The notes: generated by a model from the letters alone, not told the origin. 64,000 bases of DNA from Arthrobacter glacialis (GCF_002909445.1 NZ_PPXC01000013.1:1-64000), one strand, 5' to 3'. Positions 1-8,192 are shown, counted from the stretch's first letter. Made by a program: numbers and translations.

Positions 1-233
1 GAACCAAAGAAATAACCAGGGAGGGAACAGACAAAGGAAACACCCCAAAAACCCCACCAAACCAGCAAACACACCAGATCACAAACAGGGCTTGCATAAA
101 GTTTTTCTTCCGTGGTGATGGTTGCGGCCGAATTTCTGGGCCTACTTCCGACGTAGCTAGCGAGGGCGCTGGGGTGTCAGTGACTCTCAGTAGCGTGAAG
201 GCAATTGCACCGGTCCTGGCGCTCGCAACTGCC
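1..233. other. Upstream region without a recognisable gene
   Basis: A-rich sequence followed by GC-rich sequence. The first 15 bases could be the tail of a gene entering from the left (four codons ending in TAA at 13-15), but that is too little to identify. I see no other coding frame, RNA or repeat here. Confidence 0.4.
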
Positions 234-290
234 TTGACACTCTAACTTTGACACGACTAAATTAGTTGTTGTCAGATCAACATATTTAGT
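234..290 (+). promoter_or_regulatory. Promoter with shared TGTTG-N6-CAACA operator, copy 1
   Basis: TTGACA at 234-239, 18 bp spacer, TAAATT at 258-263, then the inverted repeat TGTTG(tcagat)CAACA at 267-282. The repeat sits where transcription should start, so a repressor bound there would block RNA polymerase. A second TTGACA at 248-253 is too close to the -10 to be used with it. The same block recurs at 890, 3079 and 8405. Confidence 0.75.
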
Positions 291-305
291 TTGGAGAGAT
301 CCCCA

Positions 306-800
306 ATGCCTTTGAAGGTTTCATACAGTCACAACCGCATTCCCGAGGAGCAGGCTTTTGTCTGCCAAGAGTTGTTTACAGAGCTCTCCGTGGTCATGGC
401 AACAGCTGACACCTTCCGCGAGGGGACAGCTGAGAGGATCGCCGCCGTGAGCCTTGTTGATCGGCGCGAAAGGGCGCTCACGAATGCCAGCAACCAGTTC
501 TTCAGTCTCACCTATGCCGGAAGGGACGAGTATCAGCGGGCCATGCTCATCCTTGGAATGGCCCGCACAGCCACTAGCAAAACCAGGGGGATCTTCGTTG
601 GAGCTCTCGGTGGCCGCCATCGCTGGTCTGCCACCGATTCACAGGTTCTTGAGGCCCTTCAGGCGTGGAGATCAGTCGACTTGCGTTCACTGGACACCGA
701 GACGCTCCACACGGTGACCGAGTGCGGCTGGGATGACTGGATAACTTTTCTTGAACGGGCCTTTTACCGGGACGGCTTCAGTACCGTCATCAGGCGTTAG
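306..800 (+). CDS. Hypothetical protein (164 aa), operator regulon member
   Basis: I do not recognise a family. The ATG at 306 is chosen because GGAGAG lies at 293-298; the in-frame TTG at 291 overlaps the end of the operator and is unlikely to be used. The protein is soluble with no signal peptide, membrane segment or Cys cluster, and has a Trp-rich C-terminal half. It is the first unit under the shared operator and is followed by a hairpin at 812-842, so it is probably monocistronic. Its only functional clue is co-regulation with the DUF932 gene and two other units. Confidence 0.7.
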   Translation: MPLKVSYSHNRIPEEQAFVCQELFTELSVVMATADTFREGTAERIAAVSLVDRRERALTNASNQFFSLTYAGRDEYQRAMLILGMARTATSKTRGIFVGALGGRHRWSATDSQVLEALQAWRSVDLRSLDTETLHTVTECGWDDWITFLERAFYRDGFSTVIRR

Positions 801-811
801 GCCTCGAGACT

Positions 812-842
812 GGCAGGGGGTTCGCAATGCGCACCCCCTGCC
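812..842 (+). terminator. Hairpin after the 164-aa gene
   Basis: Perfect 10-bp arms GGCAGGGGGT (812-821) and ACCCCCTGCC (833-842) with an 11-nt loop. There is no clear T run, so termination is likely but not certain. Confidence 0.5.
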
Positions 843-889
843 CCGCTTAAGGGGGTTCGAACTTCTCCAGAAATTGCCTCGCAACCCTG

Positions 890-957
890 TTGACACTAGG
901 AGCGAAGGTATGTAAATTAGTTGTTGTCAGATCAACATATTTATTGAGGAGAAAACA
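890..957 (+). promoter_or_regulatory. Promoter with shared operator, copy 2
   Basis: TTGACA 890-895, 17 bp spacer, TAAATT 913-918, operator TGTTG-N6-CAACA at 922-937, ribosome site GAGGAGA at 946-952, then the DUF932 ATG at 958. The block is nearly identical to copies 1 and 3. Confidence 0.78.
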
Positions 958-1968
958 ATGTCTCATCTCTTGGAAACCTTCACCAATGGCCGCACCGCCT
1001 TCGTCTCTGCCCGCGAGGATGCTTGGCACCGTCTGGGCATGGTCACCGCTTCTGCACTGACGGCGGAGGAAGCCCTTGAATCGGCGTTGCTGTCGGGCTG
1101 GAATGTTCGCAAGGTTGCTTTGCAGACCGATGCGGTCATGGATGCAAACGGCGCCGGTTCGCTTCCTGTCATGAACCACTACGCCACGGTTCGCACAAAC
1201 CCGGTCACGAAGGGTACTGACGTTCTGGGTGTTGTTGGCAAGAAGTACCACCCCATCCAGAATGAGCAGCACGCCCTCCTCCTCAACACTTTGGTGGACA
1301 TGTCCGGAGCCCACTTCGAAACTGCCGGTTCGCTGCGCGGTGGCCGCGAGGTCTTCGTGACCATGAAGATGCCCGATCATATGAAGGTGGGCGGCGTGGA
1401 CAACGTAGATCTTTACTTGGCAGCTTTGAACTCCCACGATGGCTCCAGCGCTTTCCGCCTGCTGGTCACCCCGGTGCGTATCGTCTGCGCCAACACTCAG
1501 GCCGCGGCACTGAAGTCCGCAAAGTCCAGCTTCTCCATCCGCCACACCAGCGGGGCCAACGCAGCCATCGCGCAGGCTCGGCAGGCACTGGGCCTGACCT
1601 TCACCTACCAGAAGGCCTTTGAGGAAGAGGCAGAGCGGATGATCCAGCAGAGCATGACGGACCGGGAATTCATGTCCATCATGGGCCGCCTGTTCCCTGA
1701 GCCGGGCGAGGGCAACCAGCCCGCCACGCGCCGGTACCAGGAAAAGATGAACACCCTGGAGCGCCTCTTCACGACGGCGCCGACCAACGAGGCCATCCGT
1801 GGCACTCGCTGGGCCGGTTACCAGTCCCTCACGGAGTACATCGACCACTACTCCCCCGCACAGCGCACGCAGTGGACCAACGACTTGGACACGGCCCGCG
1901 CCATGCGTTCCCTCGGTGTCGATGCCGTGGCTACCAAAGAAGCGGCCTTCCGTCTCATCAACGCCTAG
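958..1968 (+). CDS. DUF932 phage/plasmid-like protein (336 aa)
   Basis: The sequence matches the DUF932 family (phage/plasmid-like protein, TIGR03299 type). It opens with the family's SHLLETF...WHRLG region, followed by the SGW..RK block, and has the LLVTPVRIVCANT segment (around residues 161-173) that is the most conserved part of the family. Length is normal. The molecular role is unknown; members occur mostly on plasmids and phages, which supports a mobile origin for this end of the window. The start is fixed by GAGGAGA 6 nt upstream. It stands alone between the shared operator and a strong terminator. Confidence 0.85.
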   Translation: MSHLLETFTNGRTAFVSAREDAWHRLGMVTASALTAEEALESALLSGWNVRKVALQTDAVMDANGAGSLPVMNHYATVRTNPVTKGTDVLGVVGKKYHPIQNEQHALLLNTLVDMSGAHFETAGSLRGGREVFVTMKMPDHMKVGGVDNVDLYLAALNSHDGSSAFRLLVTPVRIVCANTQAAALKSAKSSFSIRHTSGANAAIAQARQALGLTFTYQKAFEEEAERMIQQSMTDREFMSIMGRLFPEPGEGNQPATRRYQEKMNTLERLFTTAPTNEAIRGTRWAGYQSLTEYIDHYSPAQRTQWTNDLDTARAMRSLGVDAVATKEAAFRLINA

Positions 1969-1978
1969 AACCCAAAGA

Positions 1979-2012
1979 GGGTGGGGCTGGATTCACCAGC
2001 CCCACCCTTCTT
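1979..2012 (+). terminator. Rho-independent terminator of the DUF932 gene
   Basis: Perfect 12-bp stem GGGTGGGGCTGG (1979-1990), 5-nt loop, CCAGCCCCACCC (1996-2007), followed by TTCTTGTT. Confidence 0.8.
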
Positions 2013-2040
2013 GTTCCCCAGGCAACCACTCAGGGGTGCG

Positions 2041-2901
2041 CTATTGCATAACACCAAGCCCAGCCGCTCCAAATACATCATCTGGGGCTAACGCCGGGAT
2101 TTCCTGGCCTCCGAGCCAGTAGGTTCGCTTCGCCTGGTCTTTCACCAAGTGTGATGGCCAGTTAGCATCAGGCCCAAGCCCGCGAAGGCTGAAGTCACCT
2201 TCCCTTTGCCCGTTCCCCAATAGGGTCCCATCGATATGGATGGCTTGAGTCAATCTCACGCCGCTATCACCGCTCAATTCTGTTAGCCACCCAGCTTCCC
2301 CACGAGGTTTCGCCTTGTCGTCTCGGGATTCTGTCCAGCCCACCAAAGAGGTACCAACGGCTAGAAACCTCACGAGGGATTCACCCTTATCGAGCCGGAA
2401 CGTCGTGTCCCAGGGAAAGCCGTCATAGGTGGGGATGATCGTGGAGCCTGACCAGATGGTGACAGGCAATGGGCCATCGTTATGAAACTTCACGTCGAAG
2501 AGTGCATACAGCCACAGTTCTGCGTCCTGAGGCAGTTGAAAAACATGGCCAGGCTCCCTAGATTCAAACGATTCAGGGTCAGACTGCTTTCCGATAATGA
2601 AAGCGGACGGCTGACAATTTTCCCCATCAACAAACTCCATCGAGACGGCCGGGGCGTTGGTTTCCAGACGGGCCCTGGTTGCCTCTGCCACCATGAACGC
2701 CGATTGCCCTGCTTGGCGCCGGTTGAGCTCCAGACTTGCATTTGCAACCTCCAGAGCTGCCTCACTGGCCGTTGCCGCCTTGTTAGAAGACTCCGCTGAG
2801 CGCCGGGTTTCCCATGCCTGCCATCCGATAAATAGGGCCGAAAGCGCCGTGGCTACGGCAGCCCCCAATGCCACCCATGTTTCTATTTCCACTGAAAACA
2901 T
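2041..2901 (-). CDS. Hypothetical protein with one N-terminal membrane helix
   Basis: One hydrophobic helix (WVALGAAVATALSALFIGW) lies near the N terminus, followed by an Ala/Glu-rich, probably coiled region (roughly residues 30-80) and then a domain of about 190 residues. This suggests a membrane-anchored cytoplasmic protein. I do not recognise the family. ATG 2901 is used, but GGGGAGGA lies only about 1 nt from it; the in-frame GTG at 2892 has better spacing (9 nt) and may be the true start. It is convergent with the DUF932 gene and not under the shared operator. Confidence 0.65.
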   Translation of the reverse strand: MFSVEIETWVALGAAVATALSALFIGWQAWETRRSAESSNKAATASEAALEVANASLELNRRQAGQSAFMVAEATRARLETNAPAVSMEFVDGENCQPSAFIIGKQSDPESFESREPGHVFQLPQDAELWLYALFDVKFHNDGPLPVTIWSGSTIIPTYDGFPWDTTFRLDKGESLVRFLAVGTSLVGWTESRDDKAKPRGEAGWLTELSGDSGVRLTQAIHIDGTLLGNGQREGDFSLRGLGPDANWPSHLVKDQAKRTYWLGGQEIPALAPDDVFGAAGLGVMQ

Positions 2902-3078
2902 TCCTCCCCAAGAATCCAAGGCGAAACATTCGCCCGGCAAAACTTCTTACTTGCAGAACAAGATGAAGTCACCCTATTCTCCAGCTTCCAGTCACTTGGG
3001 CAAGGCCCAATCTTTCCGCGTGGGACGGGCGTGAGATCCGGCCTGGCCTCAGCCTTGAATTTTCGAGCCCCAACCCTG

Positions 3079-3126
3079 TTGACACTGCGCCTCATGCCCG
3101 GTAAATTAGTTGTTGTCAGATCAACA
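3079..3126 (+). promoter_or_regulatory. Promoter with shared operator, copy 3
   Basis: TTGACA 3079-3084, 17 bp spacer, TAAATT 3102-3107, operator TGTTG-N6-CAACA at 3111-3126. Unlike copies 1 and 2 it is followed by a structured leader of about 80 nt before the first start codon. Confidence 0.75.
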
Positions 3127-3209
3127 CATTTAGAGGAGCGGGGCTTGCCCCATCTGGTGGCCGGGATTCCCGGTCACCGCCTCCTCTTCTTTTTCAGGAG
3201 GACAGTATT
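3127..3209 (+). promoter_or_regulatory. Structured leader with possible alternating helices at the ribosome site
   Basis: CCTCCT at 3180-3185 is the exact complement of the ribosome site AGGAGG at 3196-3201. The overlapping CTCCTCT (3181-3187) is also the exact complement of AGAGGAG at 3132-3138. The first pairing would hide the ribosome site and the second would free it. Between them lies a stable hairpin, GGTGgCCGGG (3156-3165) with CCCGGtCACC (3169-3178). The pairings are seen in the sequence; the switching role is inference. Confidence 0.45.
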
Positions 3210-3617
3210 TTGCCTATTTCCAGCATTCCCCCGGCGCAGGTTCATTCTCGCGACTTGACCCGGGTCCGCGCAGCGGTCGCGAGCTACATTGCAGTCACCC
3301 CCGGAAGCCCTTCCACGCAGCCGCTGGAGGAGCTGATCGATTCTGAGGGTGAGGGCATTACGGATCTGCTGACAGATCTCCATCACCTGGCTGACGCTTT
3401 GGGCGTCCCCTGGGGAGAGGACACAGCACACCGCTACTACCTGGCAGAGGCCGGTTGCTGCACCCACTGCGGTTCCAGCCCCGGCGAAGCCATCAGTGAT
3501 GGGGAGCAGGCGTCCTGTGGCGGCTTTGAGGCGCGCACGGGCGACAGTGGCCCCCACACCTTCGTCATTGATGACATCGAACAGGACCGCCGTCAGCAGG
3601 CCGGTGAACCCTCATGA
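3210..3617 (+). CDS. Hypothetical protein with a Cys pair (135 aa)
   Basis: The start is TTG at 3210, chosen because AGGAGGA ends 7 nt upstream. Residues 89-97 contain GCCTHCGSS, with a CxxC pair that could bind metal, and a further Cys follows about 15 residues later. I do not recognise the family. The TGA overlaps the next ATG (ATGA), so the two genes are probably translationally coupled. It lies under the third shared operator behind the structured leader. Confidence 0.65.
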   Translation: MPISSIPPAQVHSRDLTRVRAAVASYIAVTPGSPSTQPLEELIDSEGEGITDLLTDLHHLADALGVPWGEDTAHRYYLAEAGCCTHCGSSPGEAISDGEQASCGGFEARTGDSGPHTFVIDDIEQDRRQQAGEPS

Positions 3618-4069
3618 GTATCGAAGCCGATGAGGCCATGATCGTCATTGACGCCTTGGAGCTCAGCCCCACCGCCGCCGAGGCGGTCATTCGCCAGCTC
3701 ACCGCGAACCTGGCGGAAGGCGAGACGAGCGTGAGTGACAGTTCGGCCCGGTGGCTTCATCAGCCCGATGGTTCAGTTTCAATCGAGACCGACGCCGAGC
3801 CCATCCTTGCCACTTTTTACTGTGGCGAGTTCGACGGTCGCCCGGTTGTGCAGATTGACGGCGCCGCGGCTTTCCGCGTCAACGTCAACGACTCCACCAT
3901 CTGGGACCAGTCCCCCGAAGCCTCTGACTGGGTGACGATCTTTAGCGCAGCGCAGAGCTGGCTGGAGGAGCTGCGCGCCTATGTCATCCCGGGCGGTGGC
4001 GCCTGCGAGCGCGGAGGGCATGAAGTGTTTGCTGCGGAGCTGGAGGGTAGTTTGAAGAAGTTGGGGTGA
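3614..4069 (+). CDS. Hypothetical protein (151 aa), coupled to the preceding gene
   Basis: The ATG overlaps the upstream stop by four bases. The protein is acidic and soluble, with no signal peptide. N-terminal residues 15-35 look like a helical segment and the middle is beta-rich. No family recognised. It is followed by a 9-bp hairpin at 4074-4109, which probably closes the two-gene operon. Confidence 0.65.
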   Translation: MSIEADEAMIVIDALELSPTAAEAVIRQLTANLAEGETSVSDSSARWLHQPDGSVSIETDAEPILATFYCGEFDGRPVVQIDGAAAFRVNVNDSTIWDQSPEASDWVTIFSAAQSWLEELRAYVIPGGGACERGGHEVFAAELEGSLKKLG

Positions 4070-4073
4070 GCGC

Positions 4074-4109
4074 TTGGGTTGGTGTGGCGGGTGCGGCACG
4101 CCAACCCAA
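4074..4109 (+). terminator. Hairpin after the two-gene operon
   Basis: Perfect arms TTGGGTTGG (4074-4082) and CCAACCCAA (4101-4109) with an 18-nt loop and no T run. Confidence 0.45.
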
Positions 4110-4110
4110 T

Positions 4111-4152
4111 GTAACTGTTTACTTTGTAAACGTTTACGTGGTAAACTGTTAC
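4111..4152 (+). promoter_or_regulatory. Two adjoining GTTTAC-N3-GTAAAC palindromes
   Basis: GTTTAC 4117-4122 / GTAAAC 4126-4131 and GTTTAC 4132-4137 / GTAAAC 4141-4146 form two 15-bp palindromes placed end to end, flanked by GTAAC (4111-4115) and GTTAC (4148-4152). They lie 58-93 bp before the start of the small HicA-like gene and look like a cooperative repressor site. They differ from the TGTTG operator. Confidence 0.65.
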
Positions 4153-4209
4153 TTGTAAGGCAAACCAGCCTTACACCCTTTGAAAACTTCACAGAGTTAG
4201 GAACCACAT

Positions 4210-4416
4210 ATGGCTGACAAACAGCTTGACGGTCTCCTGAAAGACCTTGAATCTCAGGGGTTCACGATAGAGAGGCGCAGTCGGGGCCTATTCGCTTATT
4301 CACCAGATAGGACGAAAGCACCGGTAGCAATTCACTTGACACCCTCGGATCACCGTTCATGGCTGAACATGCTAAGTCAGCTCAAGCGGGCAGGGTACAT
4401 CAGGAAGCGCAAGTAA
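4210..4416 (+). CDS. Small HicA-like protein (68 aa)
   Basis: The length and pattern resemble HicA/YcfA mRNA interferases: a helix LLKDLESQGF, a turn, strands ending in VAIHLTP, and the helix WLNMLSQLKRAGYI. The GSH segment with the catalytic His of true HicA toxins is replaced by SRGLF, so it may lack nuclease activity. No HicB-like antitoxin is adjacent. AGGAA lies 7 nt before the ATG. The gene follows a double-palindrome operator and precedes a strong hairpin, so it is transcribed alone. The HicA assignment is an inference from size and pattern. Confidence 0.6.
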   Translation: MADKQLDGLLKDLESQGFTIERRSRGLFAYSPDRTKAPVAIHLTPSDHRSWLNMLSQLKRAGYIRKRK

Positions 4417-4421
4417 CGCAT

Positions 4422-4457
4422 AGGGGGAAGTTCACTTTGGACGGGGAACTTCCCCCT
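4422..4457 (+). terminator. Hairpin after the HicA-like gene
   Basis: Perfect 11-bp arms AGGGGGAAGTT (4422-4432) and AACTTCCCCCT (4447-4457) with a 14-nt loop. Confidence 0.55.
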
Positions 4458-4584
4458 AAGCTACCACCCAGCCATAACCGGTCCCTAACAAATATTGAGC
4501 AGACCAGGCATCATCCTGATACTCAAAACAGCAACACCCACAACCAAAAATGCACCATAGAAAACAACGACAAGGAATCACATC

Positions 4585-5115
4585 ATGACCAAGGAAGGAT
4601 CACCGCAGCCCCTTGACTGGTACATCACCGTCACCTTCACCACGAAGACGCCGATGGACAGCGAAGCAGGGTTCGACATTCTTGACGCACTGGCCGAACA
4701 CCACGCCAGCGCCGCGCTCTCCACTGACGGCGGCAGCATCAGCCTCACGGTCTCAGCACCCGACGCCGTACAGGCTGCCGCATTGATCCCTCAGATCCTG
4801 GCCAAGGCCCAGCCCATCACCAGGGCCGTCACCGTCGTGACTTTGGAGATCCTCTCCGAAGACGCCTTCCAGGCCAGCCTGGATGAACCGGAGATCCCGG
4901 ATCTTGTGGGCCTGACCGAAATCGCGGAGATGGCTGGAGTCTCTCGACAGCGGGCCAACGCCATCGTGAAACAGGACAGCTTCCCTGCCCCTGTTCTCAC
5001 GCTGGCAGCTGGCCAGTTCCGCACGCGCGCAGCTGTCCAGAACTGGGTAGAGAACTGGACACGTAGGCCCGGCCGTAAGCCCGGCACCAGCCCCACCCCC
5101 CGGGCAAACGCATAA
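4585..5115 (+). CDS. Protein with C-terminal excisionase/AlpA-type HTH (176 aa)
   Basis: Residues about 108-160 read as a winged HTH: LVGLTEIAEMAGVSRQRANAIV, then a FPAPV strand, then the RTRAAVQNWVENW helix, as in the MerR/AlpA-excisionase group. The first 100 residues are beta-alpha with no recognised family. AAGGA lies 8-9 nt upstream. It is followed 34 nt later by a 67-aa gene, probably in one transcript. It could be a plasmid regulator; it is also a conceivable candidate for the shared operator's repressor, for which there is no direct evidence. Confidence 0.65.
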   Translation: MTKEGSPQPLDWYITVTFTTKTPMDSEAGFDILDALAEHHASAALSTDGGSISLTVSAPDAVQAAALIPQILAKAQPITRAVTVVTLEILSEDAFQASLDEPEIPDLVGLTEIAEMAGVSRQRANAIVKQDSFPAPVLTLAAGQFRTRAAVQNWVENWTRRPGRKPGTSPTPRANA

Positions 5116-5149
5116 CCACCAACCCGACATCGCGAAAGGAGCCAACGCC

Positions 5150-5353
5150 ATGGCCGAACCTGACTTCTACAAAGTTGACGAAGCCGCCCGCAGACTGTGC
5201 AGCTACGACCAGGGCCACGACATCGACCCTGACGTTTGGGCCAATGACACCCCGGAATCAGAACGCCAGGAATACCGCAGCGAAGCGTACCGCTACGCCC
5301 TGGTGGCCGAAGTCATGAGCACCCCACCAGCGCACCCCACCAACAATCAATAG
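5150..5353 (+). CDS. Small hypothetical protein (67 aa)
   Basis: AAAGGAG precedes the ATG by 9 nt. The protein is acidic and Tyr-rich with no Cys cluster or membrane segment. It lies 34 bp downstream of the HTH gene and points towards the AlbA_2 gene. No family recognised. Confidence 0.6.
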   Translation: MAEPDFYKVDEAARRLCSYDQGHDIDPDVWANDTPESERQEYRSEAYRYALVAEVMSTPPAHPTNNQ

Positions 5354-5366
5354 CCCAGCCACAGGA

Positions 5367-5381
5367 CCCCTGCGCTCGCAG
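5367..5381. repeat. 15-bp direct repeat, left copy
   Basis: CCCCTGCGCTCGCAG occurs here and again at 6819-6833 in the same orientation. The two copies bracket the first AlbA_2 gene. The core CTGCG-CT-CGCAG is itself an inverted repeat. Confidence 0.6.
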
Positions 5382-5428
5382 TCACGAATCGCGGTCCGAT
5401 GTCTCTCAGTGTCTGCTTGGGGCAGGTT

Positions 5429-6748
5429 CTACGTTGCGGCTGATAGTGCGAGGTAGTGCAGCGATTGGGTCCCGAATTGTTCGACGATTTCAAGGGCCAA
5501 CGATCTGGCGATGCCGACCAGGTCTTCTTCGGTGTCGCTGGGCCTAATTTCGCTTTCAACAGGATGGAACCTGGGAATTGTTCTCCCCTTAGGATCTTGA
5601 CCGACTTCCCTTTCGCTTATCCATCCGGCGCGGGCGCGGTTTAGTCCAACAAGAACGAAAGGCATATTTCCGTCTCGGGCGGCTTCGATGCGGAGGCTAT
5701 ATGCTCCTGCATTTTGGCTCTTCCGCATCGCTTCAAAGGCCAGGGAGACGATGTCCGCTGCGAAGGTTTCCACAGCCCCTTCAAGAATTTCCTTGTAGGA
5801 CTCCTTGTCCAGCGGAACTTGGGGGCGAGTAAACCTCACGGTTTCGTATGTGGGGTTCGTTTTGATGGCCAACCCTATTGACCCGTCGTGGTGCAATTCG
5901 GCATGGACATCCTCGCTTCGGCTGTCTGGCCCATCTCTATAGACCGTCTCTGCAACCCAACGACGCCGACCAACTCTCAGCATTGCAGGCAGGGACTCAA
6001 CCTCCCCTAGCGCCCAACTGAACTCAGCAGCTTTGCCGATCATCTTCCTGGAGCGCCCTTCACCCAAGTTCAAAAGTTCTGATGCCTCAGATCTACTGAG
6101 GTCACTTTGGCGGCTAAGAGGCGCGAGCGGCGTAGCAACACCGACCAGCCAGGTTTCCCCATTTATGAGTGACAGCCGATCCCTCAAATCTTCTGCCATG
6201 GCTACCAGCAGGCTATTTCGCGAAGACCTGAGGGTAAAGCGCTCGGAATAGGCCCTCTCGATTGCCCGCTCATCAAGCCAAACCGTTGTCGGCCCATTTC
6301 GAACAGGGGCTCCATACAGGTGTTTCTGCCCAACCATATGGGGCGCATTGGGGCTCCCTGGGACAATGGCCACCACAACTCCCTCGTCGGAGCCCTCCGA
6401 GTCGGGCAGCGCGTGCAACTCCATGCCTTGCACCATTGGCTGGGCAGACGCCGCGGCCGACAAGATCATGAGACGAGCAGCCTCCATGACGCTCACATGG
6501 CTGACAGATTCAGCCCGACCAGAGGATTCAGCGACACCATAAATGATGACCCCTCCACCGGAATTGGCCATGGCGGCAATGTCCTTCGTTGTCTCTTCGA
6601 CCTTGCCCCGCTGTGGCAGCTCTTGCTTCCAATCCAAGCCAGCCTCTTCAACAACGCCCGCAGAAACAGCCTGCACGATGTGCTCATAGGTCAGCGGCCC
6701 CCTGGGCAGATTCAGAGCGGCGTGAAGTGGGGTCCAAGGATTCGACAT
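5429..6748 (-). CDS. AlbA_2/Schlafen-type domain protein, copy 1 (439 aa)
   Basis: Residues 38-72 carry the AlbA_2 (Schlafen-like putative DNA/RNA-binding) signature: LDWK, then KDIAAMANSGGGVIIYGV, followed by a YGAPVRN.PTTVW segment near residue 150. The remaining 270 residues are not a family I can name. Bacterial AlbA_2 proteins are often regulators or defence genes. It is the upstream-independent member of a tandem pair with the gene at 6930-8192, and is bracketed by 15-bp direct repeats. It converges on the 67-aa gene. Confidence 0.75.
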   Translation of the reverse strand: MSNPWTPLHAALNLPRGPLTYEHIVQAVSAGVVEEAGLDWKQELPQRGKVEETTKDIAAMANSGGGVIIYGVAESSGRAESVSHVSVMEAARLMILSAAASAQPMVQGMELHALPDSEGSDEGVVVAIVPGSPNAPHMVGQKHLYGAPVRNGPTTVWLDERAIERAYSERFTLRSSRNSLLVAMAEDLRDRLSLINGETWLVGVATPLAPLSRQSDLSRSEASELLNLGEGRSRKMIGKAAEFSWALGEVESLPAMLRVGRRRWVAETVYRDGPDSRSEDVHAELHHDGSIGLAIKTNPTYETVRFTRPQVPLDKESYKEILEGAVETFAADIVSLAFEAMRKSQNAGAYSLRIEAARDGNMPFVLVGLNRARAGWISEREVGQDPKGRTIPRFHPVESEIRPSDTEEDLVGIARSLALEIVEQFGTQSLHYLALSAAT

Positions 6749-6818
6749 AGGACTAAGTTACCCCGCAGTTCACAGCTCCCCCGCCATAGAGCGCATCGCA
6801 TGCTCCAAATCCATCCGG

Positions 6819-6833
6819 CCCCTGCGCTCGCAG
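6819..6833. repeat. 15-bp direct repeat, right copy
   Basis: Second copy of CCCCTGCGCTCGCAG, 1,452 bp from the first; both are followed by YCAC. It lies in the gap between the two AlbA_2 genes. Confidence 0.6.
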
Positions 6834-6929
6834 CCACTGCGTTCATCGAGCTAGCCCCTGTGAGTGTGAACTATGCGCTGTTGTCGCTGTTTCATTAGGC
6901 GATTGGCAGAGCTTCAGGTTGGGGCAATT

Positions 6930-8192
6930 CTATTGATCTGGTTCGCCGATAACTGTGAGGTTGTGAACTCCGCCTTGGTTGATGCAGTCTTCGGCAATAC
7001 TGCGAAGCTGTTGGCTGTATTCCCGATCTGGAGCATCAGCCAAAATCGTTGTCGAAACGGGGGTGTACTTGGAAATTTTCAAGCTACTTGACCGTGAATC
7101 ACCCCATTCATCCCTGGCGTAAATGAACATTGGATTTTCGTTGCCGCATTCAATGCCTATGCGGGTCTCGTACTCGCCTAGACCCGCCTTTCGGCTGACA
7201 GCTTGGAGGAGACCCATGAAGTCGGAGAGGGCGATTTCAATTGCCTCAGCTTGAATTGCTTCACCATCATCGAAGCTCTCACCCCCGATCCGGCGCCCAC
7301 CAATGGCAGTGGCCAGAGTTACCGAACCATCGTGATGAATGGCGGCTTCAGCTTCAAGCCATTGATTGTTTTCTGGTTCGCGTGCGCTGACGTAAGAAAC
7401 ATGCACAGCCTTCCATCGCCGTAACCCTGGACGCGGATTGTTTAGATCCAGGTTTCCCAGCGGATGCCGATGCCCGGCAGCCCTCCTGTGCAGGCGGCCA
7501 AAGCTATCCGCCCGGTTGAAGGCGTCACGCGCCTCATCTTGGGTTCGCTTGACCGGGTTTGATGCCGGCAGCCGCGGATGTGCGACAGCGAGGAGCCAGG
7601 CCAACTCCCGACCATCTCGCCCATGCGTGGTTTCCGCATAAAGGTCATCCAGTCGTTCCTTCGCATTGAGCCGGTCACTAAAGCGGACCCGGTACATTGC
7701 TTCGATCTGTCGTTCCTTCATCCATACCGTGTCCGCATCATTGCGGATTGGCGCACCGAAGTAGTTTTCCCGGTAGATCAGGTGGGGGCCATCGATGGTC
7801 GGAGGAATAACCACCACCACAACTTGGGCCCCTTCGTCACCTACTCGCTGGATGTCTAACCCCATAATGGGCGGGCTGATCGCAGAGACGGCAACGCTGC
7901 GGAGGGCCCGCTCATGTTGCTCAGTAAGCACACCAACATCCACTCGTCCCGTGGCCCTCTTATCCTTCTCTTCGATTCCGAAGACAATGACCCCACCACC
8001 AGAATTGGCCATAGCCGCAACATCTTTGGGGAAGTCATGCTGAGACAGCCCCTTTATCTCAGGCAATCTGGATTTCCAATCCAAATCAGTGGTCTCGGCC
8101 AACCCCTCAGTCACCGCCAAATCCACCATCTCATCAGTGATCGGACCAGGCATTTGCCCCAGCAGACGATGCAAGGAGGTAAAAGTGATCAT
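6930..8192 (-). CDS. AlbA_2/Schlafen-type domain protein, copy 2 (420 aa)
   Basis: Paralogue of the 5429-6748 gene with the same layout: LDWK at residues 37-40, KDVAAMANSGGGVIVFGI near 56-73, YFGAPIRNDADTVW near 148-161, and an AIHHDGSV segment that aligns with AELHHDGSI in copy 1. The pair arose by duplication but has diverged strongly. ATG 8192 is preferred over an in-frame start at 8240 because the homology to copy 1 begins there. Both copies lie on the minus strand with 180 bp between them and probably have separate promoters. Confidence 0.72.
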   Translation of the reverse strand: MITFTSLHRLLGQMPGPITDEMVDLAVTEGLAETTDLDWKSRLPEIKGLSQHDFPKDVAAMANSGGGVIVFGIEEKDKRATGRVDVGVLTEQHERALRSVAVSAISPPIMGLDIQRVGDEGAQVVVVVIPPTIDGPHLIYRENYFGAPIRNDADTVWMKERQIEAMYRVRFSDRLNAKERLDDLYAETTHGRDGRELAWLLAVAHPRLPASNPVKRTQDEARDAFNRADSFGRLHRRAAGHRHPLGNLDLNNPRPGLRRWKAVHVSYVSAREPENNQWLEAEAAIHHDGSVTLATAIGGRRIGGESFDDGEAIQAEAIEIALSDFMGLLQAVSRKAGLGEYETRIGIECGNENPMFIYARDEWGDSRSSSLKISKYTPVSTTILADAPDREYSQQLRSIAEDCINQGGVHNLTVIGEPDQ

